Below the pieces are notes generated by a model. The model ran no database searches, had not been told where the DNA came from, and saw only the letters and a list, made by a program, of their open reading frames with translations. A DNA stretch of 17,636 nucleotides, from assembly GCA_964547525.1 (NCBI GenBank), contig CAZJOD010000075.1, positions 1-17,636 of the forward strand, written 5' to 3'. The stretch comes from CAZJOD01 sp964547525 (GTDB taxonomy: Bacteria; Bacillota; Clostridia; JAAYHZ01). Shown one piece after another: positions 7,613 to 14,434 of the stretch (its first letter is position 1; every line of letters begins with the position of its first letter). Made by a program: the position numbers and the translations under genes.

Positions 7613-8582
7613 ATTAGGTGTAATAGGTTTGGGGTCAATCTCAAAATCAATGCTACTGTTATGTAAGGTTACAAAGGGAATTCGTGTTACGGGCATATGT
7701 GACATTGATCAAAAAAAGCTGGATCAACAATCAAAAAAGTTCGTAAAGGCAAAAAAATATACGGATTATCGACAGCTGATACGAGATGATAATGTGGATT
7801 GTGTCTACATAGCGTTACCACATTATTTGCATTATGAAGTGATGATGGAAGCCGTAAAAAACAAAAAGCACATTTTTTGTGAAAAACCTGTTACCATAAA
7901 TTCCGAGCAAGCAAAGCGTCTTTTAACAACCGCAGAGGCAAACGGTGTAAAAATAGCTGTTAACTACCAATATAGATATGACAATAATTGTTATACCGCT
8001 GTAAAAGCAATTCAAAACGGTGTTATAGGAAAGGTAAATTACGTGCGCTGCTATGTGGCTTGGAGCAGAAACGACTCATATTTTCAACTGGCACCGTGGC
8101 ATGGAGATAAATATAAATCCGGAGGTGGTACACTGTTGACACACGGTTCTCATTTTCTAGATATTATTTTGTGGGCAACCGACTCCCGACTGGATTTCTT
8201 TAATGTAATAAATCGGAATTATAAATTTAAGTATTCACAGGTAGAAGACTTTAACGCTTTTCAAGGTGTTTTGTCAAACGGTACGGTTATTCAATTCTCA
8301 TCTAATATGACTGAAAAAAAGGAACGTACGTCTGTATTGGAGTTTGTAGGAGACAAAGGAAGCATTGTGTACAAAAAGGGTTTTGGCTCAAACGTAAAAT
8401 TTTACGGTGTTAAATATAAAAGGTTAAAATCGGGGAAATTCAGTCTGCACCCGGTGCAAAGGAGCCTAAAAGGTTTCATAGACTGGCTTAATCATGGGAA
8501 TCGGCATTTATGTGCAGGTTTCGAATCGGTACGTGTTCTGGAGGAAATAGAAAAAATATATAAAGAAGGGGAAAAAAAATGA
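7599..8582 (+). CDS. Gfo/Idh/MocA-family NAD(P)-dependent sugar oxidoreductase (ThuB-like position)
   Basis: The 327-residue protein begins with a dinucleotide-binding Rossmann fold (GVIGLGSIS at 7-15). The family EKP motif is at 95-97, with K96 the likely catalytic lysine. The C-terminal substrate domain carries GGGTLLTHGSHFLD (175-188), with H185 and D188 as likely catalytic or binding residues. The Asp often seen in the GGG-x3-D-x-G-x-H pattern is Thr181. Members oxidise or reduce a hydroxyl on sugars or inositols. It overlaps the ThuA gene by 14 nt and shares an ATGA with the next gene, so all three are translated together. GGAG precedes the ATG at 7599. The arrangement resembles thuAB and suggests formation of a keto-sugar, but the substrate cannot be read from sequence. 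Confidence 0.88.
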   Translation: MGKIRLGVIGLGSISKSMLLLCKVTKGIRVTGICDIDQKKLDQQSKKFVKAKKYTDYRQLIRDDNVDCVYIALPHYLHYEVMMEAVKNKKHIFCEKPVTINSEQAKRLLTTAEANGVKIAVNYQYRYDNNCYTAVKAIQNGVIGKVNYVRCYVAWSRNDSYFQLAPWHGDKYKSGGGTLLTHGSHFLDIILWATDSRLDFFNVINRNYKFKYSQVEDFNAFQGVLSNGTVIQFSSNMTEKKERTSVLEFVGDKGSIVYKKGFGSNVKFYGVKYKRLKSGKFSLHPVQRSLKGFIDWLNHGNRHLCAGFESVRVLEEIEKIYKEGEKK

Positions 8583-10540
8583 AAAAGGGGATGAAAAGAT
8601 TGATAGTGATAATATGTTTATTATTAGTTGTCGGAATTTTAGGGTTTTGGGTTTATTCCGATATATCACAAAACGATAAAATCAAAAAGCTTCCTTCAAG
8701 ACCGCTTGTGGGTCTGAAAGATAACGCGAGTCTTGTTCTATATCAACTGGAAAACGACATAAAACCCGTTTCGTTTGAACATTTGACCGGAGCTTGTGAT
8801 TATATAGACGGAAGATACGATTGTGCCGATTTCAGGATTCAACCCATACTAAGAATCCTATATGTCCACTCCGACAAACTTTCAGATACAATCTCCGAAA
8901 GGCTTAAAAAAACTTTGTTAGGATTTAAATATTGGATGGATCAGCCCGGTGAGGACAGTATGTGTTTTTGGTCGGAAAACCATCAAATTTTATTTGCGAC
9001 GTCCGAATATTTAGCGGGCAAGTTGTATCCGGAAGAGACATTTACCAATACCGGCTTGACCGGCAAACGGCATATGGAGATAGCAAAAGAAAGAATACTG
9101 ATATGGCTTGAACAAAGATGGTTATACGGATTTACAGAATGGTACTCCAATGTATATTATGTAGAAGATATAGCTCCTTTGGCCAACTTAATCGAATTTG
9201 CCGAAGATCCGGAGATTGTGGAAAAATCGCGCATTATTATGGATCTTTTACTTTACGACATAGCTTCTCAATCATACGAGGGAACGTTTACTTCGGTTTC
9301 CGGGCGAGCTTACGAATCTAACAGAAAAAGCGGTGTTTCAGGTAATTCCATGAAAGCGGTCATACAGCATGTGTGGGATTTTCCGGTCAACTCACAAAAC
9401 AGAATAGGTATGGATCTTTGTTTCATTTACATGAAAAATTATCAAGTACCCGAAGTCATCGAAAAAATCGGACAAGATCGTTCTACGGCAGTAATTAAAG
9501 CTTCAAACGGTTTGGATTTGGATGAATTGAAACAAAAGGGTCTTATAGGTCAAAATACCGAACAAATTATGATGCAATGGGCAATGGAAGCCTTCACCAA
9601 CCGGCAGGTAATATCCAATACTATAGAATATGTTGATAAAAACAATATGTTTTCAAATGAATTTTTAAACGATTTGAAAATGGTTAATATATCACTTATA
9701 AGAAAGCTTAACCTATTACCATTGATATCGAGAATTTTAAATCCGGTTACTAACGGTGTAGCCATACAAAGAGCGAATACATATACTTACAGAACAAAAG
9801 ACTGGCTTATGGCAACTGTTCAAAGTCATCAACCCGGAGATTTCGGAGATCAACAACACCCCTTTGCCGTAACATTATCCGACGAAGTATGTATTTTNNN
9901 NNNNNNNCATAACCATCCTGCAAAAGCACTTTCAGATAAGGGCGCTTTAAGCGGTTCACCGGGATATTGGGTGGGCAACGGCAGAATGCCTCATTCTGTT
10001 CAGGACAAGAACATTAACTTAAGCGTTTATAGAATACCCGATAAAAAAGGTTTCATGGAAAAATCATTAGTGTATTATACCCATGCTTGGTTCCCTTCGG
10101 ATTTGTTGGATGAAACCGAAATTGACGGCAATTACGCTTTCGGAAGATTAGGGGACGTTTATACCGCCTTTATAACAAAGAATCCGGTTTTATATAATCA
10201 AGGTTCTACCGGTGATTTAATTCAAGATGGAAAAGAAACATATTGGATATTTGAAATCAGTGACAAAGCCGATGAAGGAACGTTCAGTGATTTTAAAGAA
10301 AGAATAAAATCTAATAGCGTACAATATCAAAACGGAGTTTTAAAATATGTCTCAGCCGGAAAAACCTTAGAGCTTAATTACGGAAAAGAATTTAAAGTCA
10401 ACGGAAATATCATTGATACAAATTATATGAGACATGATTCACCTTATGCACAAAACGACAGAGAAACAAATACAATGACATTCGAATTTGAAGGTCACAA
10501 ACTGGAACTTGATTTTTATAATATGATTAGAAATTATTAA
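8579..10540 (+). CDS. Membrane-anchored protein of unknown family with polysaccharide-lyase-like architecture
   Basis: The 653-residue protein, interrupted by 10 N, has a basic N terminus and one hydrophobic segment (about 7-26), read as a signal anchor that places the rest outside the cell. Residues about 50-400 look mostly helical and rich in aromatics (FWSENHQILFATSEYLAG, GFTEWYSNVYYVEDIAPL). They are followed by a part that looks beta-rich (about 430-650), including GDFGDQQHPFAVTL and the gap-flanked HNHPA. A helical toroid followed by a beta-sandwich is the build of PL8-like and heparinase-like lyases, but I cannot place it in a known lyase family. I recall similar uncharacterised proteins in actinobacteria. 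It shares an ATGA with the upstream oxidoreductase and lies 20 nt before a GPH sugar symporter, so a role in glycan cleavage or binding is likely. AAGGGG precedes the ATG. Up to four residues are unknown at 9896-9907. Confidence 0.7.
   Translation: MKKGMKRLIVIICLLLVVGILGFWVYSDISQNDKIKKLPSRPLVGLKDNASLVLYQLENDIKPVSFEHLTGACDYIDGRYDCADFRIQPILRILYVHSDKLSDTISERLKKTLLGFKYWMDQPGEDSMCFWSENHQILFATSEYLAGKLYPEETFTNTGLTGKRHMEIAKERILIWLEQRWLYGFTEWYSNVYYVEDIAPLANLIEFAEDPEIVEKSRIIMDLLLYDIASQSYEGTFTSVSGRAYESNRKSGVSGNSMKAVIQHVWDFPVNSQNRIGMDLCFIYMKNYQVPEVIEKIGQDRSTAVIKASNGLDLDELKQKGLIGQNTEQIMMQWAMEAFTNRQVISNTIEYVDKNNMFSNEFLNDLKMVNISLIRKLNLLPLISRILNPVTNGVAIQRANTYTYRTKDWLMATVQSHQPGDFGDQQHPFAVTLSDEVCIXXXXHNHPAKALSDKGALSGSPGYWVGNGRMPHSVQDKNINLSVYRIPDKKGFMEKSLVYYTHAWFPSDLLDETEIDGNYAFGRLGDVYTAFITKNPVLYNQGSTGDLIQDGKETYWIFEISDKADEGTFSDFKERIKSNSVQYQNGVLKYVSAGKTLELNYGKEFKVNGNIIDTNYMRHDSPYAQNDRETNTMTFEFEGHKLELDFYNMIRNY
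9898..9907. other. Assembly gap of 10 N inside the anchored-protein gene
   Basis: Ten N interrupt the coding region. The reading frame continues in the same phase, so either ten bases are truly there or the gap length was set that way. The gap lies just before HNHPA in a conserved-looking stretch. Confidence 0.95.
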
Positions 10541-10560
10541 TGTGAAAGGAATAAACAATT

Positions 10561-12000
10561 ATGAAATCTTTAACCGGTGATAAAAAACTGAGCAAAGCCG
10601 AAATTCTTGTATTCGGTTCAGGTGACATTTTCGGCGGTGGAGCTCAACTTATTGTAAACTTTTTCTACCTTATATTTTTAACCGATGTGGTAAAGCTGAC
10701 ACCGGCTCTAGCCGGAACAATCGTACTGATAAGTAGAATATGGGATGCGGTATCCGACCCTTTGATGGGAGTCATAACAGACAATACCCGGTCTAAATAC
10801 GGTAGAAGACGTCCGTATATATTATTGGGATCTTTCGGAATTATTGCTGCGTTTACAATGCTGTGGTATCCGGTGAGTTTTTCATCTCAAACTGCTACAT
10901 TCATATATGTACTTTTCGCATATTTGTTTTATTCAACCGTTTCAACCGTGATAATGGTTCCGTATTCATCAATGAGCAGCGAAGTCAGCATGGAATATAA
11001 AGAACGAACGGTATTAAACGGAACAAGATTATTCTTTTCCCAAGTTTCATCCCTTATATGTGCGGTGTTACCGATGCAGATTGTAAAACTTGCCACAGAT
11101 TTAAAAACAGGATATATAATGTTAGGATTGGTATTCGGTATATTCTTTGCCATACCCTTATTCGCAATATTTTTCGTATGCAGAGAGAGAGCTCCTTTAT
11201 CGATTACAAAAAACAAGTTCACCCTTGATGTTTTTTTGTCTCCCATAAAAATCAGGTCGTTTAGAATACTTATCGTAATGTATCTACTTTCGTTTTTCGC
11301 TATGGATGTCATATCTTCTATATTTGCATATTATATGAAATACTTCTTACAAAGACCCGGTGAGTTGGATTTTGTTTTAGGTACGATGCTAATATCTCAA
11401 ATTGTCTTTTTACCGATTGTGGTAAAATCCGCGGTTGCAATTGGAAAATCACAAACCTTCATAGCAGGCGCGTGTGTCTGGATATTGGGAGCTTTGTTTT
11501 TAGGCGGTTATTCGACACTTTGGCCGACTTGGGCTATATATGTCATTGCGGCGGTTATAGGAGGAGGATTATCCGGTTGTATAGTTATGGCTTGGACCAT
11601 GTTTCCCGATGTTACCGATGTGGGCGAGTTATATTTCAATGACCGAAAAAGCGGCTCTTTTAGCGGAATAATGACCTTTGCCAGAAAATCGTCTTCCGCT
11701 TTGGGAATATTTATCGTATCTTTAATATTGGAATTTTCCGGATATATAAAACCGGATACCGTAAACGGACAAGAAATGTTACATACTCAACCGGAAACTT
11801 TTATAACAGCACTAAAGTGGATTGTATTCGTCATTCCGGTGGTTTTATTGGCTATAACGGTTCTTTTCGCATTAAAGTATCCGTTATCTAAAGATATGCA
11901 TGATAAGTTAAGAGATTATTTAGATTTTAAAAGAGGAAAAACCGACAAAACGAATATTTCTCCGGAAGAACTTGAAATCCTGAAAAAAAAGCTGATATAA
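10561..12000 (+). CDS. GPH-family (glycoside-pentoside-hexuronide) sugar:cation symporter
   Basis: The 479-residue protein has about 12 membrane segments and the GPH pattern near the N terminus: GSGDIFGGGAQLIVNFFYLIFLTD, then RIWDAVSDPLMG (59-70) and DNTRSKYGRRRPYILLGS. D62 and D66 align with the cation-site aspartates of MelB (D55 and D59). GPH carriers import glycosides or hexuronides with Na+ or H+. It is the last gene of the operon with the ThuA-like, Gfo/Idh/MocA and anchored proteins, starting 20 nt after the last of these behind AAAGGA. It is therefore the likely importer of whatever the outer protein releases. Nearby uronate genes (uxaE) make a uronic acid-containing oligosaccharide a reasonable guess. 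A terminator follows 116 nt downstream. No core motif is missing. Confidence 0.92.
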   Translation: MKSLTGDKKLSKAEILVFGSGDIFGGGAQLIVNFFYLIFLTDVVKLTPALAGTIVLISRIWDAVSDPLMGVITDNTRSKYGRRRPYILLGSFGIIAAFTMLWYPVSFSSQTATFIYVLFAYLFYSTVSTVIMVPYSSMSSEVSMEYKERTVLNGTRLFFSQVSSLICAVLPMQIVKLATDLKTGYIMLGLVFGIFFAIPLFAIFFVCRERAPLSITKNKFTLDVFLSPIKIRSFRILIVMYLLSFFAMDVISSIFAYYMKYFLQRPGELDFVLGTMLISQIVFLPIVVKSAVAIGKSQTFIAGACVWILGALFLGGYSTLWPTWAIYVIAAVIGGGLSGCIVMAWTMFPDVTDVGELYFNDRKSGSFSGIMTFARKSSSALGIFIVSLILEFSGYIKPDTVNGQEMLHTQPETFITALKWIVFVIPVVLLAITVLFALKYPLSKDMHDKLRDYLDFKRGKTDKTNISPEELEILKKKLI

Positions 12001-12016
12001 TAAAGCATGTTTTTAC

Positions 12017-12045
12017 TGCAATAAAATAACATTTTTGCAGTAGAA
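12017..12045 (+). repeat. Copy 1 of a 29-nt near-identical direct repeat
   Basis: TGCAATAAAA (12017-12026) and GCAGTAGAA (12037-12045) flank a variable middle. It matches 12163-12191 at 25 of 29 positions, 146 bp apart. It starts 16 nt after the symporter stop. Within it, TGCAA and TTGCA arms are inverted (together TACTGCAA 12014-12021 with TTGCAGTA 12035-12042). Confidence 0.6.
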
Positions 12046-12116
12046 ATAGTTCATACATATAACTACAATATAAAAAAATAAAAATTCGGACAAGCCTCGG
12101 CATGAGGTTTTCCATA

Positions 12117-12145
12117 AAAAAGAGAGTTGTAGTGGCTCTCTTTTT
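12117..12145 (+). terminator. Intrinsic terminator of the sugar operon
   Basis: A 10-bp stem, AAAAAGAGAG (12117-12126) with CTCTCTTTTT (12136-12145), encloses a 9-nt loop and is followed by ATATTTTTT. It lies after the symporter gene. The A-rich arm upstream would let it work in the other direction too. A second small hairpin (12092-12110) stands just before it. Confidence 0.8.
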
Positions 12146-12162
12146 ATATTTTTTGTGTAATG

Positions 12163-12191
12163 TGCAATAAAAAAAAGTTGTTGCAGTAGAA
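12163..12191 (+). repeat. Copy 2 of the 29-nt direct repeat
   Basis: TGCAATAAAA and GCAGTAGAA are kept and the middle differs at four places from copy 1. It lies 25 nt upstream of the putative -35 of the second oxidoreductase gene, where a regulator could act. Confidence 0.6.
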
Positions 12192-12215
12192 TCATGTAAT
12201 TATTTAGTCAAAAAA

Positions 12216-12245
12216 TTACCAAAACAAATGAAAATAAAGTATAAT
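12216..12245 (+). promoter_or_regulatory. Putative promoter of the second Gfo/Idh/MocA gene
   Basis: A perfect TATAAT (12240-12245) is preceded 18 nt upstream by TTACCA (12216-12221), which matches four of six -35 bases. The start codon is 63 nt downstream. Repeat copy 2 sits just upstream. Confidence 0.45.
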
Positions 12246-12308
12246 TAATATAAATCGTAACACAAAATCATTTTTGATGTTAAATTTAATTAAACGGAGG
12301 TTTTAGAT

Positions 12309-13340
12309 ATGGAAAAGGCTTCGAAACGCTATGGCGTCGGAATCATTGGCGCAGGATGGGTATCCGGTGAACACATAAAAGCGTATATCCAAAATCCGCA
12401 CACAACAGTAATGGGAATATACAGTCGTAATCCTGTAACGGCTCAAAACAAACTCACAGAGTTAAATGTCGACGGCAAGGTATATTCTTCATTGGATGAA
12501 ATGATAAATGACCCGGATATAGACATTTTATCAGTATGTTCACCTCCGGACGTACACTGCAGTCAAGTTGTACAAGCGGCTCGTGCAGGAAAACATCTTG
12601 TTATTGAAAAACCTTTGGCAATGAATTTCGAAGATGTAAAATTAATGGAAAAGGAAATTTTAAAGGCCGGAGTCACTTCAATAGTCAGCTTTGTATTAAG
12701 ATGGAACCCAATGTTTGAAACAACAAAAAATCTTTTGCAAGACGATACCATTGGTAAAGTAATGTATATGGAATGTGACTATTGGCACTGGATAGGACCA
12801 CATTACAAACAATACGAGTGGGCTAAAACCAAATCAGCCGGAGGTGACAGTTTATTATCCGCCGGATGTCATGCGGTAGACGCTCTGCGTTGGTTTGGCG
12901 GCGAAGTCAAGGAAGTTTTCGGATATTCGGCATCCGGTTTGGAAGGATCGGATTATGAATTCGACCCGAATTTGGTGGCGGTGCTTCAATTTGAAAGCGG
13001 TGCCATAGGAAAAGTATCTTCAATGCTGGAATGTAAGACACCATATATATTCAATCTACAGATATTAGGACAAAAAGGAACAATTTTAAACAATAAAGTA
13101 TATTCTCATAAATATCCCGGTCAATCAGGTTATTTAGAATACCCCACCATACTACCGGACAGCGGTGACGTTACACATCATCCTTTTGTAAATGAAATAG
13201 ATCATTTCATCGATTGTTTGATAAACGGTACACAGCCTATAACAAATATTACAGATGCCGCAAAAACTATGGAAGTTTGCTTTGCCGTCAATCAATCGGT
13301 CGCTACAGGTAAACCCGTTCGTTTACCGTTGGAGGTTTAA
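12309..13340 (+). CDS. Gfo/Idh/MocA-family NAD(P)-dependent sugar oxidoreductase
   Basis: The 343-residue protein has the Rossmann motif GIIGAGWVSG (11-20), EKP at 100-102 with catalytic-type K101, and AGGDSLLSAGCHAVDALRW in the substrate domain with H188 and D191. It is only distantly like the oxidoreductase at 7599-8582: the substrate domains differ throughout, so the two probably act on different sugars or steps. A tryptophan- and histidine-rich stretch, YWHWIGPHY (158-166), may line the sugar site. GGAGG stands 8 nt before the ATG. It has its own putative promoter after the operon terminator, so it is transcribed separately or by read-through. It ends convergent to the NagB-like gene. Family membership is secure; the substrate is not known. 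Confidence 0.9.
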   Translation: MEKASKRYGVGIIGAGWVSGEHIKAYIQNPHTTVMGIYSRNPVTAQNKLTELNVDGKVYSSLDEMINDPDIDILSVCSPPDVHCSQVVQAARAGKHLVIEKPLAMNFEDVKLMEKEILKAGVTSIVSFVLRWNPMFETTKNLLQDDTIGKVMYMECDYWHWIGPHYKQYEWAKTKSAGGDSLLSAGCHAVDALRWFGGEVKEVFGYSASGLEGSDYEFDPNLVAVLQFESGAIGKVSSMLECKTPYIFNLQILGQKGTILNNKVYSHKYPGQSGYLEYPTILPDSGDVTHHPFVNEIDHFIDCLINGTQPITNITDAAKTMEVCFAVNQSVATGKPVRLPLEV

Positions 13341-13362
13341 GATTTGTTACTTCGATAAGACC

Positions 13363-13385
13363 CGGGGCCGCATCGAGCGGCCTCG
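13363..13385 (+). terminator. GC-rich hairpin after the second oxidoreductase gene
   Basis: A 9-bp stem (13363-13371 with 13377-13385, one G-T pair) closes a 5-nt loop ATCGA, 22 nt after the stop. The T-rich stretch follows only after about ten bases (TTTACATTTTTAAAA), so termination is plausible but not textbook. The block is strikingly GC-rich for this AT-rich window and could instead be a REP-like element. Confidence 0.5.
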
Positions 13386-13436
13386 AGCCGGTTTACATTT
13401 TTAAAATCAAATTTTAAAATATATCCTAAAAATTCC

Positions 13437-13455
13437 GCATCTTTTCTCAAGATGC
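13437..13455 (-). terminator. Probable terminator of the NagB-like gene
   Basis: A perfect 7-bp stem, GCATCTT (13437-13443) with AAGATGC (13449-13455), has a 5-nt loop. Read on the minus strand it is followed, after GGAA, by TTTTT. It lies about 65 nt beyond the stop of the NagB-like gene. Confidence 0.55.
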
Positions 13456-13519
13456 TCATCACCATGTTGTATCATAATTTTTTATAGATAATATCTTAAG
13501 ATCTTTATCTTCTAGCTTA

Positions 13520-14260
13520 TTAAATTTTGCTTTTATCCATCAATGAAGCCGAATCTTCATCCAAGAATAATATAAAATCGGAGTGTGTTTTTAACATTGT
13601 TGCAGGAACCTTGTTTGTAAGATCATTATCTAAAAGTGCTTTTATAGCATTTGCTTTTACTTTATACGGTACACAAGATACGATGACCTTGCTTTGCATG
13701 ATTTGAAAGACTGTCATGGATATAGCTTGCTTTGGAACATCATCTATTGTAGGAAACCATCCTTCTCCCACTTGTTGATTTTTACAAGCATCATCCAAAT
13801 TAACAACAATATACGCTTCCTTAGTATCAAAATCCGCAGGCGGATCGTTAAAAGCGATGTGTGCATTTTCACCTATGCCTATCAAAGCCACATCCACCGG
13901 TTCTTTTCTTAATTCTTTAGTCAGCTCGTTGATATTTTGTTCTACATTTCCTTCGCCGTTAACAAAATACGCTTTTTTCAAATTAATTTGACTTACAAAT
14001 CTTTCTTTCAAATATTTTCTAAAACTAGCAGGATGTTCTTCCGAAAGTCCTACATATTCATCAAGATGAAACATCTCAACCTTACTCCAGTCCACATTCT
14101 CTTTTACCAACGCTTTAATCGTATCAAACTGAGAAGCACCGGTAGACAAGACTATCCTGGCTTTCCCCTTTTCTTTTATAGCCTTGTTAATAAGGTCTGC
14201 CGAATATGCGGCGGCTTCGATCCCCAGCTCAACAGGATTTTTAAGAATTCTACATTTCAT
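13520..14260 (-). CDS. NagB-like glucosamine-6-phosphate deaminase/isomerase family protein with altered active site
   Basis: The 246-residue protein belongs to the glucosamine-6-phosphate isomerase/deaminase (NagB) superfamily, which includes 6-phosphogluconolactonases. The phosphate-loop-like LSTGASQFDTI (38-48) and FHLDEYVG (64-71) are typical; D67 matches E. coli D72. In the active-site loop GIGENAHIAFNDPP, H134 matches E. coli H143, but the ring-opening base D141 is Asn132 and E148 is Asp139. It is also about 20 residues shorter than E. coli NagB. True deamination of glucosamine-6-phosphate is therefore not assured; a related sugar-phosphate reaction is possible. It lies 174 nt after uxaE on the same strand. 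An AAGGAG site stands 11 nt before the ATG, a rather long spacing. Two palindromes upstream suggest regulation. Confidence 0.8.
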   Translation of the reverse strand: MKCRILKNPVELGIEAAAYSADLINKAIKEKGKARIVLSTGASQFDTIKALVKENVDWSKVEMFHLDEYVGLSEEHPASFRKYLKERFVSQINLKKAYFVNGEGNVEQNINELTKELRKEPVDVALIGIGENAHIAFNDPPADFDTKEAYIVVNLDDACKNQQVGEGWFPTIDDVPKQAISMTVFQIMQSKVIVSCVPYKVKANAIKALLDNDLTNKVPATMLKTHSDFILFLDEDSASLMDKSKI

Positions 14261-14293
14261 AATATTAATATCTCCTTATCTTTTTTATATTAG

Positions 14294-14367
14294 GTATGAA
14301 ATTTTTATTCATACTGTATGTGTCGTTAAAGCGGTACAATTACCTTTGTAATCATGTTACACTGTAA
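14294..14367 (-). promoter_or_regulatory. Two palindromes upstream of the NagB-like gene (possible operators)
   Basis: GTATGAA (14294-14300) and TTCATAC (14308-14314) form a perfect 7-bp inverted repeat with a 7-nt spacer, 34 nt before the start codon. A second palindrome, TTACACTGTAA, stands at 14357-14367. Either could bind a GntR- or LacI-type sugar regulator, or the first could fold in the mRNA. No regulator gene is in the window. Confidence 0.35.
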
Positions 14368-14434
14368 AACTCACTAAATATTTATTTCCATTACTATAAA
14401 TCATATCTATATTTTTTATGACATTAAAAACTTT

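Noticed and set aside
9898..9907. Frameshift or pseudogene in the anchored-protein gene
   Set aside because: The frame is the same on both sides of the 10 N and no stop occurs, so an assembly gap explains it.
10929..11312. 127-codon minus-strand ORF inside the symporter gene
   Set aside because: It is an antisense shadow of a conserved transporter.
12014..12042. TACTGCAA/TTGCAGTA inverted repeat as the symporter terminator
   Set aside because: There is no T-run after it on either strand and the 13-nt loop is long. The stem at 12117-12145 is a much better terminator.
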